Source: Haliclona indistincta (taxonomy: Eukaryota > Porifera > Demospongiae > Haplosclerida > Chalinidae). From it: a stretch of 64,000 bases of DNA. Shown in pieces: positions 31,029 through 41,195 of the stretch. Every line of letters begins with the position of its first letter. Position 1 is the stretch's first letter. A program made the position numbers and the translations under genes. The notes beneath the pieces are model-generated. The model made no database searches. It worked only from the letters and a program-made list of their open reading frames with translations, and was not told the DNA's origin. The stretch is from assembly GCA_964017065.1 (NCBI GenBank), contig OZ024790.1, positions 1,668,631 to 1,732,630 on the forward strand. The letters are read 5' to 3'.

Positions 31029-32203
31029 CAGTCTTTTTCAGTTCACTTTGAACACGAGATTATTGCTTATTGCGTATACCGTGCCGCAGTGTACCGCCCA
31101 TTTAAGACACCACGCCCACTTACAAGCAAGCTGAAGTGGTTACCTGAAAAAAAAACACTCGTAGCATCACGCTTGTTGGTTTGGCTGAACAAAGCGCTGC
31201 ATATCCAGTTAGAGCAAAGACAGTACTTCGTCTTTAGCAAAAACGGTGGCTAGACACGCTACCATAGTGCATTACGAAGTGCACGAAGTAACGAGCAGCT
31301 TCGTCGACTAAGAAATCGAAAATCTCGTTGTGGGCACTCGGTAGCACGACTAGACTTGGCATGCAGCTAGACAGCTTAGTTATCTAGGGACAGACCGATC
31401 TGTATTTTTAATATCAGCTTTAGTTGCCGAGCTATGTTCACGCATACACTCGAAAAGCTTGTCAAAGCTAATTTTCGAGTGTATATGCATGAACATAACT
31501 CGGCAATTAAAGCTGATATCAAAAAATCTATCTGTCTGTCCCTAGATACCATATTTCTTCCAAAAATTGGGCGCAAAAGAAATAATTTCAGATTTGCTTG
31601 CCCAATATTTGGAGGTAATTGTGGCAGAAGTTCCAGAAGCGCCGAAAAATTGTAAGTGTGGCGATGAGCACGTGTTTGAACGAGAACGCGTCTACAGCTC
31701 TTTTCCATGAATTACAGGACTTTTCACGTCGGGCTGTTGGCTTACTGTGACGAAGAACCAAAGCGCTTGCCGAAATTTAGAGGTTTTCTACGCATTTCAG
31801 CGACAACGTGCCGAAAAGTAAGGGGTGCCGAATCTGTAGAAGAAATACGGTAATTTAGCTGTCTTGCTGTATGCCAAGTCTAGTCGTACTACAGAGTGCC
31901 CACAACGAGATTTTCGATTTCTTAGTCGACAAAGCTGCTCGTTACTTTGTGCACTTCGTAACGCACTATGGTAATGTGTCTAGCCACCGTTTTGGCTAAA
32001 GACGAAGTGCAGTCTTTGCTTTAATTGGATATGCAGCGCTTTGTTCAGCCAAACCAACAAGCGCGATGCTACGTGTGTTTTTTCAGGCAACAATTTCAGC
32101 TTGCTTGTAAGTGAGCATGGTGTATCCTGCTGGGCGGTACAACCGTGGCGCGATATACGCAATAAGCAATAAACTCGTGTTCAAAGTGAACTGAAAAAGA
32201 CTG
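31029..32203. mobile_element. Long-TIR element in hairpin, TA duplication
   Basis: Ends CAGTCTTTTTCAGTTCACTT and the exact reverse complement, with TIRs of roughly 350 bp. TA at 31,027-31,028 and 32,204-32,205. Intact hairpin copies read GTGTTACCATTCC at this place, so the single TA of the empty site was duplicated. No transposase; Tc1/mariner-type target. It carries a further palindrome at 31,381-31,548. Confidence 0.85.
31381..31548. repeat. Inner palindromic MITE
   Basis: Perfect-end inverted repeat TATCTAGGGACAGAC ... GTCTGTCCCTAGATA with arms of about 75 bp (GCTATGTTCACGCATACACT against AGTGTATATGCATGAACATA, two mismatches). The loop is short. Probably a separate TA-target element inside the larger one. 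Confidence 0.75.
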
Positions 32204-32513
32204 TACCATTCCATGCTTGTTTCTTGTTAGTTTACATTGTGGACCAGTGGTAGATTTCACAACCCTATACATCCTTTTGATTTCGATAGAAATCTTTTTA
32301 ATTTTTCATGCATATACTGAGCTTGAGCTGTCTTTGTTTCCACCATTACTTTATTATGCCTCAGTGGGCGGAGCCACGAGGCATACAGTAATCGTGGTGT
32401 CAGTCAGTCTGTCGCAACAATTTCTCGTAGCTCGCTGAAAAATAATCGCTGAAACAAGCAACACGGGTAGAAATCGGTACTTGCTCGGATTTGAATTTTC
32501 AGAAGTTTGATTC

Positions 32514-33112
32514 TAACCCTTTAACCCCTATTGTCGCCATTTGGCGACATACATACTTCAGACACCATAACTTTATCAAAAAGTGTTAAAATATCCCAAA
32601 ATTAAGCCAAATTGAAGAATACAAATAACCGGAAAAATTGACCGGTTTTCGGCGCGCCCCCTACACAAAACGTTATGGCGACTGCATTTTCTATGGCTTC
32701 AGTGCAAATTTCGCAACATTTTAGGGGAAAAAAATGGACGCCAAGAAAATTTGGACATTTTATGGCTTCAGGGTGCTCGCAAACACATTTTGTGTGCATT
32801 CTCTATGATCTGGGCTACATTTTGCACTCACCAAAACCACTGATATTTGTGTGTACTTTTCAGTAGCCAGCCCCAAAGTACTAACTTTGAGCAAAATTTG
32901 ACGAGGTCGTTGCACTTTATCGGCTTCATTTTCGAAGTGGGAGGGGCATATCGACCGACTTGAGTGTGGGCAATTGTGGCTACTCACTGGGGTAAAAGGA
33001 CGCAAATTTGAGACCAGTAGCACAAAAGACACACGAGATATTCACGAGAGAAGTGGTCAGCATTTACGAGGTTAAAATTTCAGCAGGATAATTTAGTAAT
33101 TAAAGGGTTAAA
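32514..33112. mobile_element. TTAACCCTTT element
   Basis: Left end CTAACCCTTTAACCCC, right end ATTAAAGGGTTAAAG. Interior matches 3,215-3,480 and 5,935-5,992. It splits a unit of the ATGCCTCGG repeat (GTTCTAA | AGCTT in intact units). A TTAA target like piggyBac is possible but not proven. No coding. Confidence 0.55.
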
Positions 33113-33226
33113 GCTTAGTGCGTAAGTTACCGTGTGAAGCTGCTCACGGCTGGTTCTGTTTTGTAGCGCACGCTGAAAGTTAAGCTCTGAAACTAGCAAT
33201 ACAAGTAGAACACGGTATTAGAGTAA

Positions 33227-33701
33227 CAGCCCGTTTACACTTGAGCTTAGAACGGTTCCAGAACCGTTCCAAGCCCAATGTAAACGGATGCAGAACCGTT
33301 CCAAACCGATCCGATTCGCTGGGATCGGTTCGACATACAAGTGTAGGTCCAGACCAATCCAGAACGGTTACTTTTTATAGTGTAAACGGAAGCGATCCCA
33401 AGTATGGGTTTTAGCGTACTAAAATGGCCGTTTTCGCTTCGGCCACCACCCGTGTGAGTCTCAGGTTGTTTCACTGTCGAGGATTGCTGGACAATGGTGG
33501 CTTGGAGCAACAACGAAGTCCTTCCAGCGAAGTCCTTGTAGTTGGGCGTTAACAACCACACCCAATGCAAGGGGTGTGGTCAAATCACGTGATGCTAGAG
33601 GCATGCTTGTAGGCTCTGGATAGTGTAAACGGGGCACAGTACCGTTCCCAGATCGATTCCAAAGACCGGATCAGAACGGTTCCACAAGTGTAAACGCGCT
33701 G
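33227..33701. mobile_element. Harbinger-like MITE, complete copy
   Basis: Inverted ends CAGCCCGTTTACACTTG and CAAGTGTAAACGCGCTG, 475 bp, flanked by TAA on both sides (33,224-33,226; 33,702-33,704). A 3-bp TAA/TTA duplication is the PIF/Harbinger signature. It serves as the empty reference for the split copy at 44,237-61,817. Confidence 0.8.
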
Positions 33702-33703
33702 TA

Positions 33704-34614
33704 AGTGATTAATTATCGACCGTCATGTATTTTCGGACGCCGTATTTTTCGGACTGCTCGAACAGCGCATTCATCCAACATATCACAACAAAGCAACTAG
33801 CCAGAGATGTGCTAGGCCATCCACACTGACTTTAGAAATCGGTTGCACTACGCGTACGAAACAGAAAAGTACATTGTCCGTAAAAGCTCTTTATCGGACG
33901 CGAGTTCGGATGCTCGGACCGACGCTTGTACCATGTGTCAACAGCATAGCATGCACCGTTACAGTTACCTGGAAGCTCCAGAGTCTAGCAGCAACAGCAG
34001 CCGAGCACGCAAGGTGCACTGGGAGACCAAGTACGGCCCGCTCGCTCACGTGCACGGGGAAGCTAACCATGCCCATGCTTTCAGGAGTAGGATAATTTGC
34101 TTTCGTACTACAGTCGCTGCAGTCTTTTAAAACTGCCCAAATAGCACCTACAGTTAGTAGAAACGGAGCAGACATAAGAACTAAATATTTCCCTAGTGCC
34201 GACTGACTGTTGTCGGACCCACATACTCCTAATATTGCGAAAACATCACCATGACGAGTCCCCACGCATGTGGGCAAGTTGGGCCATACTGGGTCTCCCA
34301 GTGCACCTCGCATGCTGCTGCTGTTGCTGCTAGACTCTGGAGCTTCCAGGTAACTGTAACGGTGCATGCTATGCTGTTGACACTTGGTACAAGCGTCGGT
34401 CCAAGCATCCGAACTCGCGTCCGATAAAGAGTTTTTACGGACAATGTACTTTTCTGTTTCGTACGCGTAGTGCAATCGATTTCTAAAGTCAGCGTGGATG
34501 GCCTAGCACATCTCTGGCTAGTTGCTTTCTTGTGATATGTTGGATGAATGCACTGTTCGAGCAGTCCGAAAAATACGGCGTCCAAAAATATATGACGGTC
34601 GATAATTAATCACT
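33704..34614. mobile_element. Foldback element with about 390-bp arms, TA target
   Basis: Arms AGTGATTAATTATCGACCGT ... and the reverse complement, including GTACATTGTCCGTAAAA and ACGCTTGTACCA blocks; TA on each side. The open frames in the arms are simply the two strands of the same inverted sequence. The centre (34,090-34,260) is unique. Non-coding. Confidence 0.7.
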
Positions 34615-35987
34615 TACTCTATATCGCTTTCGAACATGTGAAAACTTTATACGAAGCTTAGTTCGTGAGTTATGGCGCTATTTGTTCACCATTGCTGGCA
34701 ATCTGAACTTCTCCACTGGAGGCAAACCTGCTGTCCACAGTTGACTGCATAGAAGCTGGTAGGTTAGAATTTACTACAGGGATAGCAGCGCAGGTCCAGA
34801 GGAATTATGTAAGCAAGCTAATGAGCTATCTCGCTTGTGGTATGCGTGTAACAGCTGTGCTGTGCTAAACACTGTAGACACGCCCAGTTGAATTTTGGTT
34901 AGCACTGATTGGCTTCTGATTGCATAACTAAAGCACTGCATTGTGATTGCTGTACAGAAATCCTGTATACATGCATCTGCAGTTGCTGTGTTTGTGGAAT
35001 GGTGGATAGTTGTGTTCGTGGATAATGTGTCATTCCACCAAGGCATCTGCACCTTAGGTGCTTCATTTTTGCTGTTGTTGATGCCTTTTCTTTATAATTA
35101 TTACAGCTAAAAATTGATTGTCATGCTGTACATATCAGCTCGCCTACGCATACACAGTGCTTACGAGCCCCGCCCACACTTGTTTGTGGAGGACAGGTTA
35201 TAATAATCTGGCAAGCGCAGAATAGTGATCCTACACGAGCTTACCGTTCTTCGAAGACTCCAGACAAATAAATTATGTGTTCTCTGTGATTGATACGGCG
35301 TGGCGATACTCAAGCTGGTGCTTGGTCACGTGCGTAATGCGCAATCACAATAATGGCGATCGAGAAGTTGCGGAATTTATATCGCAGTTTCGCTAAAAAC
35401 GAAGTTCGAAAGGCACCTGCCAGGAGAATTTCACGACTGTTCGTGGGTGTTTTGGTCTCGGCACTGCTCGCATAAAGGCGCTAGGCGCGCTGAAGAAAGA
35501 AAGAGAAAACGAAGATGACGAAACTCGATTTTCACCGTTTCCAGGTTCGTCACTTTAGTAACAATTTCAAGCGGTCTCCTTGCTTGCTACTGTAAGATGG
35601 GGCAATGCCAGAGAACAGATCCAAGTGTATTTGGGCGTTTAAAATTCATCACCAGGCGAAATATCAGCGTTTGAACGCTATAATACATTGTATGTAGCCA
35701 CCCGCTTGTTTTCTCATTCATCCCTACATAGGGAGTCACTACCGTGCCTCCCTAATAGTTTAGTTTCGTGCCAGGCTTATAGAACTGCTTCCAAGCAGTG
35801 CCTAAAAAGCATGACTGGTGTCTTTACCAGTCTTGGTTAGTAAGTCAATAAAATAGACTTACAAAAGCATGAAGATGTCAGTAGACATTTCAGACTCCTT
35901 GGCTATACGGGCTTGATAATGTACATTGTCATTTTACTCATTTAACATTACTGGTGCACCTTTTTTGTTATTGTCATAATCATGTAG

Positions 35988-38233
35988 GTCATTGTGGTTT
36001 ACAAAATAAGAATCTTGTAGAAAGACATATACAACAGCATGGAAGTGTGGACTTGCTCTCGCTCAAATCTTTCTTCATTGGTCCTTCGTGTGTGGGTAAA
36101 ACCACAGCTCTTCGCCGTCTTACTTATAAGATTACTCACATTTCACCAGACGACATTGTCCCTAGTACTGGTATTGATGTTCCATTAACAGTCAAGTTAT
36201 ATCATGAGACAGATCAATCATCAGTGCTATTATCTGAAGAAGGATGGAGGAGTTTGGGACTTAGAGAGCAATGCCGGACATTGTGTAGCCATGTTATCAA
36301 CAATCCATTGCCACCACCTTCAAGCAGCTCTACGTTACCAATGCGACCATCTTTGCAATCTACCATTCCTCCTACACTTATTGCCACCACCTCGAGCACC
36401 TCCACTGCATTCTCTCAAAAACCGGTTGCTATGAGTACACCCACTGATGGGTTATCCACTACTGCTACTGGATCCATTGATGAGCTGACTAATACACATG
36501 ACCCTATTGATGATCCTATTGATGAGTCTACTGATGAGCCCGTTATTGATGATGATAAGCCTGTTATTGATGATGATAAGCCTACCGATAAATCTACTGG
36601 TGATATGACCGATCTTATTGCTGAAATCTCAACACTTGTCAAAGATGAAGATTGGGAATCTATCCGAGAGTTACTTAAAGAGAGAGGTATACTTGCATTA
36701 CTTCACATCATTGATATTGGAGGACAGCCAGAATTTCATGAGATTTTACCTCTGTTACTGCATGGCCTCGCACTTAATCTGATTTTTCTGAATGTAACAC
36801 AAAACCTGGACTCTTCCTACACAGTTATATACAGGGACGATAGTGGAGACAGTCCCATCCAGTATAAGTCAGAATTTACCATCCGAGAGATCATCCAGCG
36901 TGCCCTCTGCAGCATCGCTTCACTTCAGACTAGTCCAGACCACAAGCCGGCAGCCATTCTTGTTGGCACATACTTTGATCAAAGCAGTGACGCGAATGTC
37001 TTAACTCTAGATCAGTCAATTCAGGAAGCTTTCAAAGACACGAATTTCATGAAGAATGACATTCTTTGTCAAATTGGTGAGTCAGAAGAGGGCCCAAGAT
37101 ACATTCACCCACTGAACAATGTCAGTAGTGACCCCAGTGACATAAAACAACTACGTCAGCTAATAACGGACACTGTTAATCAACGCTTTGTGCCAGAGCA
37201 AGTACCAACATCTACCTTGCTACTTCATCTCATCTTGCGTCAGAAATTTGAGGTGAGAGGATGGTGTAGCTTAGAGAAATGTGTGGAAGTTGCCAAGAGC
37301 TGCCATATTTCAAAAGAAGATCTCCTTGGAGAAAATGGTATTCTCCAGTTTCTTCATGACAGGTTTGGCACCATCCTCTACTACCGTGGGTTAAAGATTG
37401 GTCAGCGTGTTATCATCAATCCAAATATCATCTTATTCCCTACCACTGAGCTCTTCGTGTATGCATTTGGTGCTAAGAAATCTGAGCCTAATACAGCCAG
37501 CACGATTCGTAAGACAGGAGAAATTCCCCAAAGCTTAATGCACAAGGTGTGCTCACCCAAAAGTATCATGGACGCTGATGATGAAAAAATCCCAACTAGT
37601 GAGATAGTAGAGCTCCTGGCTTCTCGTCACATACTGTACGAGGATGCTAGATCAGCTAATGAGGAAACCTCCTACTTTCTACCTAGTCTTCTTTTTCCTG
37701 ACCACAATATGGCCAAAGAATCCAGTAACCCTACCGTTCTCTCTGGTCTATTCTATTCTCCAATACTTTTCTGCCCTTCTACTGAATTCTGTCCTCTTGG
37801 TCTTTTTCCAGCCACAGTAGTCAACTTATCCAAAAGAGAATTTTGGAAACTGGACAAGTGCAATAGATTTCGTAACAGAATTCGCTTTTATGTCCAGTAC
37901 TGCAAAGAGAAATTGCTGCACGTGGAGTTACGTACCCTGTCAACTCATCTGGAGTTTCGTATTCTTTCTAATAAACCTGTCAACCCTCGCTTGATATTAC
38001 AACTTCGTCTAGAATTGTGGAATGCCATTATCAAAGTCTCGTTATTTTATCCCCACACAAAAAATGTCAAGTGGTTTTATGGGTTCTACTGTCCTCATGC
38101 TGTGGACTCAGGTGATCATCCTCATTTGGCTCTTTGCCAGGAAACAGAAGAACCACAAGATGTGGTGTGTTCTCTGCCAGATTGTCACGGAGGACCAGTT
38201 GCATTAGAGGATAGACACAAGTGCTGGTTCATG
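35988..38233 (+). CDS. GTPase/Death-domain gene, exon 5: second P-loop module
   Basis: Acceptor ATAATCATGTAG, donor ATG|GTGAGT, 748 residues. It begins HCGLQNKNLVERHIQQHGSV, then P-loop FFIGPSCVGKTTALRR, a switch-like STGIDVP, a low-complexity Ser/Thr/Pro stretch and an Asp-rich repeat (PVIDDDKPVIDDDKP), then G3-like IIDIGGQPEFHEILP and AILVGTYFDQSSD in the place of the G4 box. After that, a winged-helix-like LHLILRQKFEVRGWCSLEKC and DRFGTILYY region as in COR-type proteins. The C-terminal 200 residues contain a Cys/His-bearing region (HYPHTKN-like, CPHAVDSGDHPHLALC). It starts in phase 1, so it can follow the exon at 27,710. If that is wrong it is the first recognised exon of a separate paralogue. 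Confidence 0.8.
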
Positions 38234-38293
38234 GTGAGTATGTAATACTGATGAAGAGATCTGTCAGTAAAGCATAATTATTACAATTCACAG

Positions 38294-38639
38294 GAGATAC
38301 AGATGAACACTAGTCATCAAAAAGAGCTGAATGAATCAACTGAAAAGCCATTCCCTCCTCTCACAGTAAAGGAGCTTATGGCAGCAGTCAGCAATGTCAA
38401 TGACTGGCATGCACTCGGAATACAACTGGATCTTACAATGAGCCAGTTAGAAAAAATTTATGTTACCTACCATGTAGACGGAGTAGAAAGAGAGAAAGCA
38501 GAGATGTTCAATATTTGGTTGAAAAACTTTCCTAATGCTTCTTGGCCTGATCTGATTGCAGCTTTGAAGACCATTGGTGAGGGCAGTGTTGCCAGTAAAA
38601 TAGAAGCCAGCTGCTCTAGAAAGGCACTCGACACAACAG
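38294..38639 (+). CDS. GTPase/Death-domain gene, exon 6: Death domain 1
   Basis: Acceptor ACAATTCACAG, donor ACAG|GTGAAT; the upstream intron is 60 bp. After a Ser/Glu linker it encodes a six-helix Death-domain pattern: LTVKELMAAV, NDWHALGIQLDL, LEKIYVTY, a Glu-rich helix, MFNIWLKNFPNASWPDLIAA and a final helix LKTIGEGSVASKIE. Trp in NDWHALG and WPDLI are typical core positions. Death domains recruit partner proteins by helical oligomers. Confidence 0.85.
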
Positions 38640-38687
38640 GTGAATGTTTAGTATTACTGAGTTGATGAATGTCTGCTCACTGTGTAG

Positions 38688-38756
38688 GAATAACAGTCAT
38701 CAGGAGCTCTAATGAAGCTATTGTTGGTTGTAGCACTCATCCATTGGTTGGAAAAG
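38688..38756 (+). CDS. GTPase/Death-domain gene, exon 7 (linker)
   Basis: 69 bp between CACTGTGTAG and AAAAG|GTATGA. Codes ITVIRSSNEAIVGCSTHPLV. Phase 1 in and out; introns on both sides are 48 and 47 bp. Confidence 0.65.
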
Positions 38757-38803
38757 GTATGATCACACTGCTATGTACATGCAACGATCATTATATTTGC
38801 TAG

Positions 38804-38908
38804 AAACTAAGAGCTCAGCTGCAAGTACTAGAAAAACAGTGAGTGAGAAAACTGCTACTATAGCTGTTGAAGGTACTTCTGCAGAGACCTCACACCAGCA
38901 TCAGCTCT
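38804..38908 (+). CDS. GTPase/Death-domain gene, exon 8 (Ser/Thr-rich linker)
   Basis: 105 bp between TATTTGCTAG and CTCT|GTAAGT. Codes a Ser/Thr/Glu-rich spacer (KSSAASTRKTVSEKTATIAV). Phase 1 in and out; possibly alternatively spliced together with exon 7, since skipping either keeps the frame. Confidence 0.65.
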
Positions 38909-38976
38909 GTAAGTTACACCTACAGTATATTGATAGACTGCATGATGATAATATTAATTTTTATTGTCCTATACAG

Positions 38977-39263
38977 CTAGCTCCGATCTCCGACGTGTTG
39001 TAAGGGCAGTAAGGCAGTACTCAGATTGGATGAGTCTTGGATTAGAGCTGGGACTAGACTATAAGACACTTAAAAGTATCCAAGAAAACAACCCAGGAGA
39101 GAGAGAGGCCTGCAAGATGGAAATGTTGGAACGTTGGTTGGACCAAGAAGATGAGGTCCCTAAATTTGGTGGACCAACCTGGCAACAACTAGCTGACAGT
39201 CTCAGACAGCTTGGACAAGACGCTCTTGCCGAGAACATTGAGCAAGAAATTTACAGGGAATGA
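38977..39263 (+). CDS. GTPase/Death-domain gene, last exon: Death domain 2
   Basis: Acceptor TCCTATACAG; ends at TGA 39,261-39,263. It encodes a second Death domain: SSDLRRVVRAVRQYSDWMSL, LGLELGLDYKTLKSI, a Glu-rich turn, MLERWLDQ, and FGGPTWQQLADSLRQLG with the classic W-x-x-LA-x-x-L helix, then ALAENIEQEI. It is closer to the textbook Death-domain pattern than the first. No clear polyadenylation signal was found in the next 150 bp. Confidence 0.85.
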
Positions 39264-39889
39264 CAATACCAAGCCCGAGTTTGAGCACTCCCAAGAACTA
39301 TGACACCTCAGCAATAATTTCAAACTGTATAACATGCTAGGCTTGCTTTGGCAACTGACTGAATTATAATTAATTTTTATCCTCAGTGATTCATTGATAA
39401 CATTGATAATCTAAGTGACCTTACTAGAGAACCATGAAAACAGGCATACAGATAATTGCAAGTCACCTGTCGGCGGCGTTTACTATAAGAGCACACTAAT
39501 TTTACGCAAGTCTGTCGAGCGATGCGAGCGTGACAGTAATGCATGAGACCCATGTACTCTGTGCACACAGCGACGGCTGCTAAACCACCTGTTCAGTTTA
39601 GCATGCCTTGCAGAGTGTTCAATTCAAGCCTACACGAAAAGCCGAAACCAAAATCTTCATGTTACGGAATCTGTCGTCAAGTCACTTTTCATCATTGGAT
39701 TGACTAAAGGGCCAGATATCGTCTCAGCTCAGTGAAAACGTCGTATCTGCTGATGGATATGACGTTGGGTATATGAAGGGGACATCAAGACTTTGTAATC
39801 ATTCAGAAGTTGATCTGGACGTGGTGTAGTGTGTACACTGTGGTGTGATGGGCTGGTACGTATACCTCAAGAAAAGAGCAAATCTGTGT
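39264..39889. other. Intergenic, unassigned
   Basis: AT-rich 3' flank of the GTPase gene. No repeat or frame of note recognised. Confidence 0.3.
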
Positions 39890-40147
39890 CCAAGCATTTG
39901 TATATTATGATGGTTCAGACTCTGACTCGGAAAATCTATCTCCTTTACCCCAAAGGAAAATAAGACGAGTAAAATCGAAGAGAAAAATCAGTGTGTATAG
40001 GAGCTGATACGATCAATACAAGACAAATACGGCGATAAGTTTACAAAGATACAGTACAGATTGTGGGCCGAAATGATTGACATAGGCACTCGTAAAAAAA
40101 TTGAATGAAGCTCCGTCAGTCCCCATGTTCACAAGTAAAGGAGGAAG
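39890..40147 (+). pseudogene. Unrecognised small gene, 5' part (split by a MITE)
   Basis: A Ser/Asp then basic segment (YYDGSDSDSENL, RRVKSKRK) ends at a stop or intron near 39,999 (TGTATAG|GAGCTG). The following frame reads IQDKYGDKFTKIQYRLWAEM, IDIGTRKK. A run of seven A (40,094-40,100) puts the next conserved-looking piece, NEAPSVPMFTSKGG, one base out of frame. I do not recognise the family. The 3' part is at 40,496. Confidence 0.4.
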
Positions 40148-40490
40148 CAGTGGCGTAGGAATAAATGGTGCACCGGTGCTGGAGCATCACTTGAATTTAC
40201 CCAGTTAATAATAATTATTCACTACTAAGTAACACGCCCAGTCTTCGTGAATATCATTATTAAACAAGCAGGCCCATGGCGCACAGCAATAAATAAGAAT
40301 ATTTTCAAGGCGATCGTCCACTCAGCCGCCTCAGCAAGACCAACCAAGATCAAGGCTGCAAATTCGCGCACAACGTACTGTAAATTGCATAATCATGAAT
40401 AATTAATTAGCAAAATTTTTCGGGCTCGCTTCGCTTGCCCACTTCTGTTGTCTAGTGCATCACTTTCGAAAATATCTTGCTACGCCACTG
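40148..40490. mobile_element. CAGTGGCGTAG MITE, 5-bp duplication
   Basis: Ends CAGTGGCGTAGGAA and TTGCTACGCCACTG, 343 bp, flanked by GGAAG on both sides (40,143-40,147 and 40,491-40,495). Matching elements with CAG-GGC/GGC ends lie at 16,820 and 62,004. hAT-like; a 5-bp duplication is unusual for hAT, which mostly makes 8 bp. Confidence 0.75.
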
Positions 40491-40495
40491 GGAAG

Positions 40496-40724
40496 GCAAA
40501 CTCATTCATCTAATCATCACAAATGCTTTTATGAACATGGCGTCTTCAATTGCATGTCCAACAACCAGACACCTACCAAGTCTTCACCTGTTAGAGTAGT
40601 TCAGTTGCGTAATCATTACATACAGCAACTGAAAGATTTTCATTCTCTTTTTGAAGCGGGAGCATTGAGTGAACAAGAATATACTGAGGAAAAGGATTCA
40701 ATCCTTGCCCAGCTAAAAAGATGA
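40496..40724 (+). pseudogene. Unrecognised small gene, 3' part with SHOCT-like end
   Basis: With the MITE and one GGAAG removed, the frame from NEAPSVPMF runs on without a stop into this part. It ends QLKDFHSLFEAGALSEQEYT plus EEKDSILAQLKR and TGA at 40,722-40,724. The end has the SHOCT-like pattern (Leu-rich helix, G-x-L-S-x-x-E-Y, then K-x-x-I-L), a short oligomerisation or targeting motif. So the MITE insertion probably broke an existing gene. Confidence 0.45.
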
Positions 40725-40734
40725 CTCCAAGAAA

Positions 40735-41195
40735 ATGATTAAAGCCGAGTTCACACTAGTAGTTGGTTATGATGTGCATTGGCACCTATTTGAAACCGTT
40801 CACTATCAATGCGAATTGAATGCGCATCGAGAGCATCCACACTAGACTCTGGAAACGCGATTAGAACGCCTTTTAGGTCACGTGCCGGCTCACGTGGTGC
40901 AGTAGCTATACCCCTATACTGCTTCCACAGCAGCGCTTGTGGGCAGGAAACACTGCCAGAGAAAGAATACATGAGCGTCGAGGACAGAGAAACCGTCGAT
41001 TGTCTTCCCAGCAGCCATTATGTGTATTAAATTCATGACTTCCTGTATCGCCCACGCGATTTGGTTCGATGCGCATTGGATCCACATAGCGAAGTGGATT
41101 GACTCGATGCGCATTCAGTCGATGCGTATTGGACGAAGTACAGTGTGAACGCGACCAACTCGCATTCGATGCGCATTCATTCAATGTAATATATT
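40735..41195. repeat. Probable MITE with GTTCACACT / AGTGTGAACGC ends
   Basis: Inverted ends around GCCGAGTTCACACTAG and CAGTGTGAACGCGAC, with GATGCGCATT blocks repeated inside both halves in inverted orientation (ATGCGAATTGAATGCGCATC against GATGCGCATTCATTC-type). PIF/Harbinger-like appearance; the target duplication is not clear. Confidence 0.45.

Larger units (their letters stand above)
32341..35066 (+). repeat. Single copy of the ATGCCTCGG repeat with three nested insertions
   Basis: Starts TTATGCCTCAGTGGGCGGAG and ends GCATCTGCACCTTAGGTGCT, the same ends as the array at 44,381-49,050. Internal landmarks match the array units (GCGCTGAAACAAGCAACAC-like, CAGCGCAGGTCCAGAG, GTAGACACGCCCAGTTGAAT). 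It is interrupted by the TTAACCCTTT element (32,514-33,112), a Harbinger-like MITE (33,227-33,701) and a foldback (33,704-34,614). Confidence 0.8.
29936..35760. mobile_element. Large foldback copy of the composite repeat inside the last long intron
   Basis: Body copy in reverse (29,936-30,760), the hairpin (30,762-32,308), then body in forward orientation (32,309-35,760), forming a palindrome. The right hairpin arm is split by a TA element (31,029-32,203) and the forward body is split by the ATGCCTCGG repeat (about 32,341-35,066), which itself holds three more insertions. Removing these leaves a foldback of about 1.9 kb. No coding. Confidence 0.75.

Noticed and set aside
33891..34475. 194-codon minus frame across the foldback
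   Set aside because: It runs through both inverted arms and reproduces the opposite-strand frame of the other arm; a by-product of symmetry.
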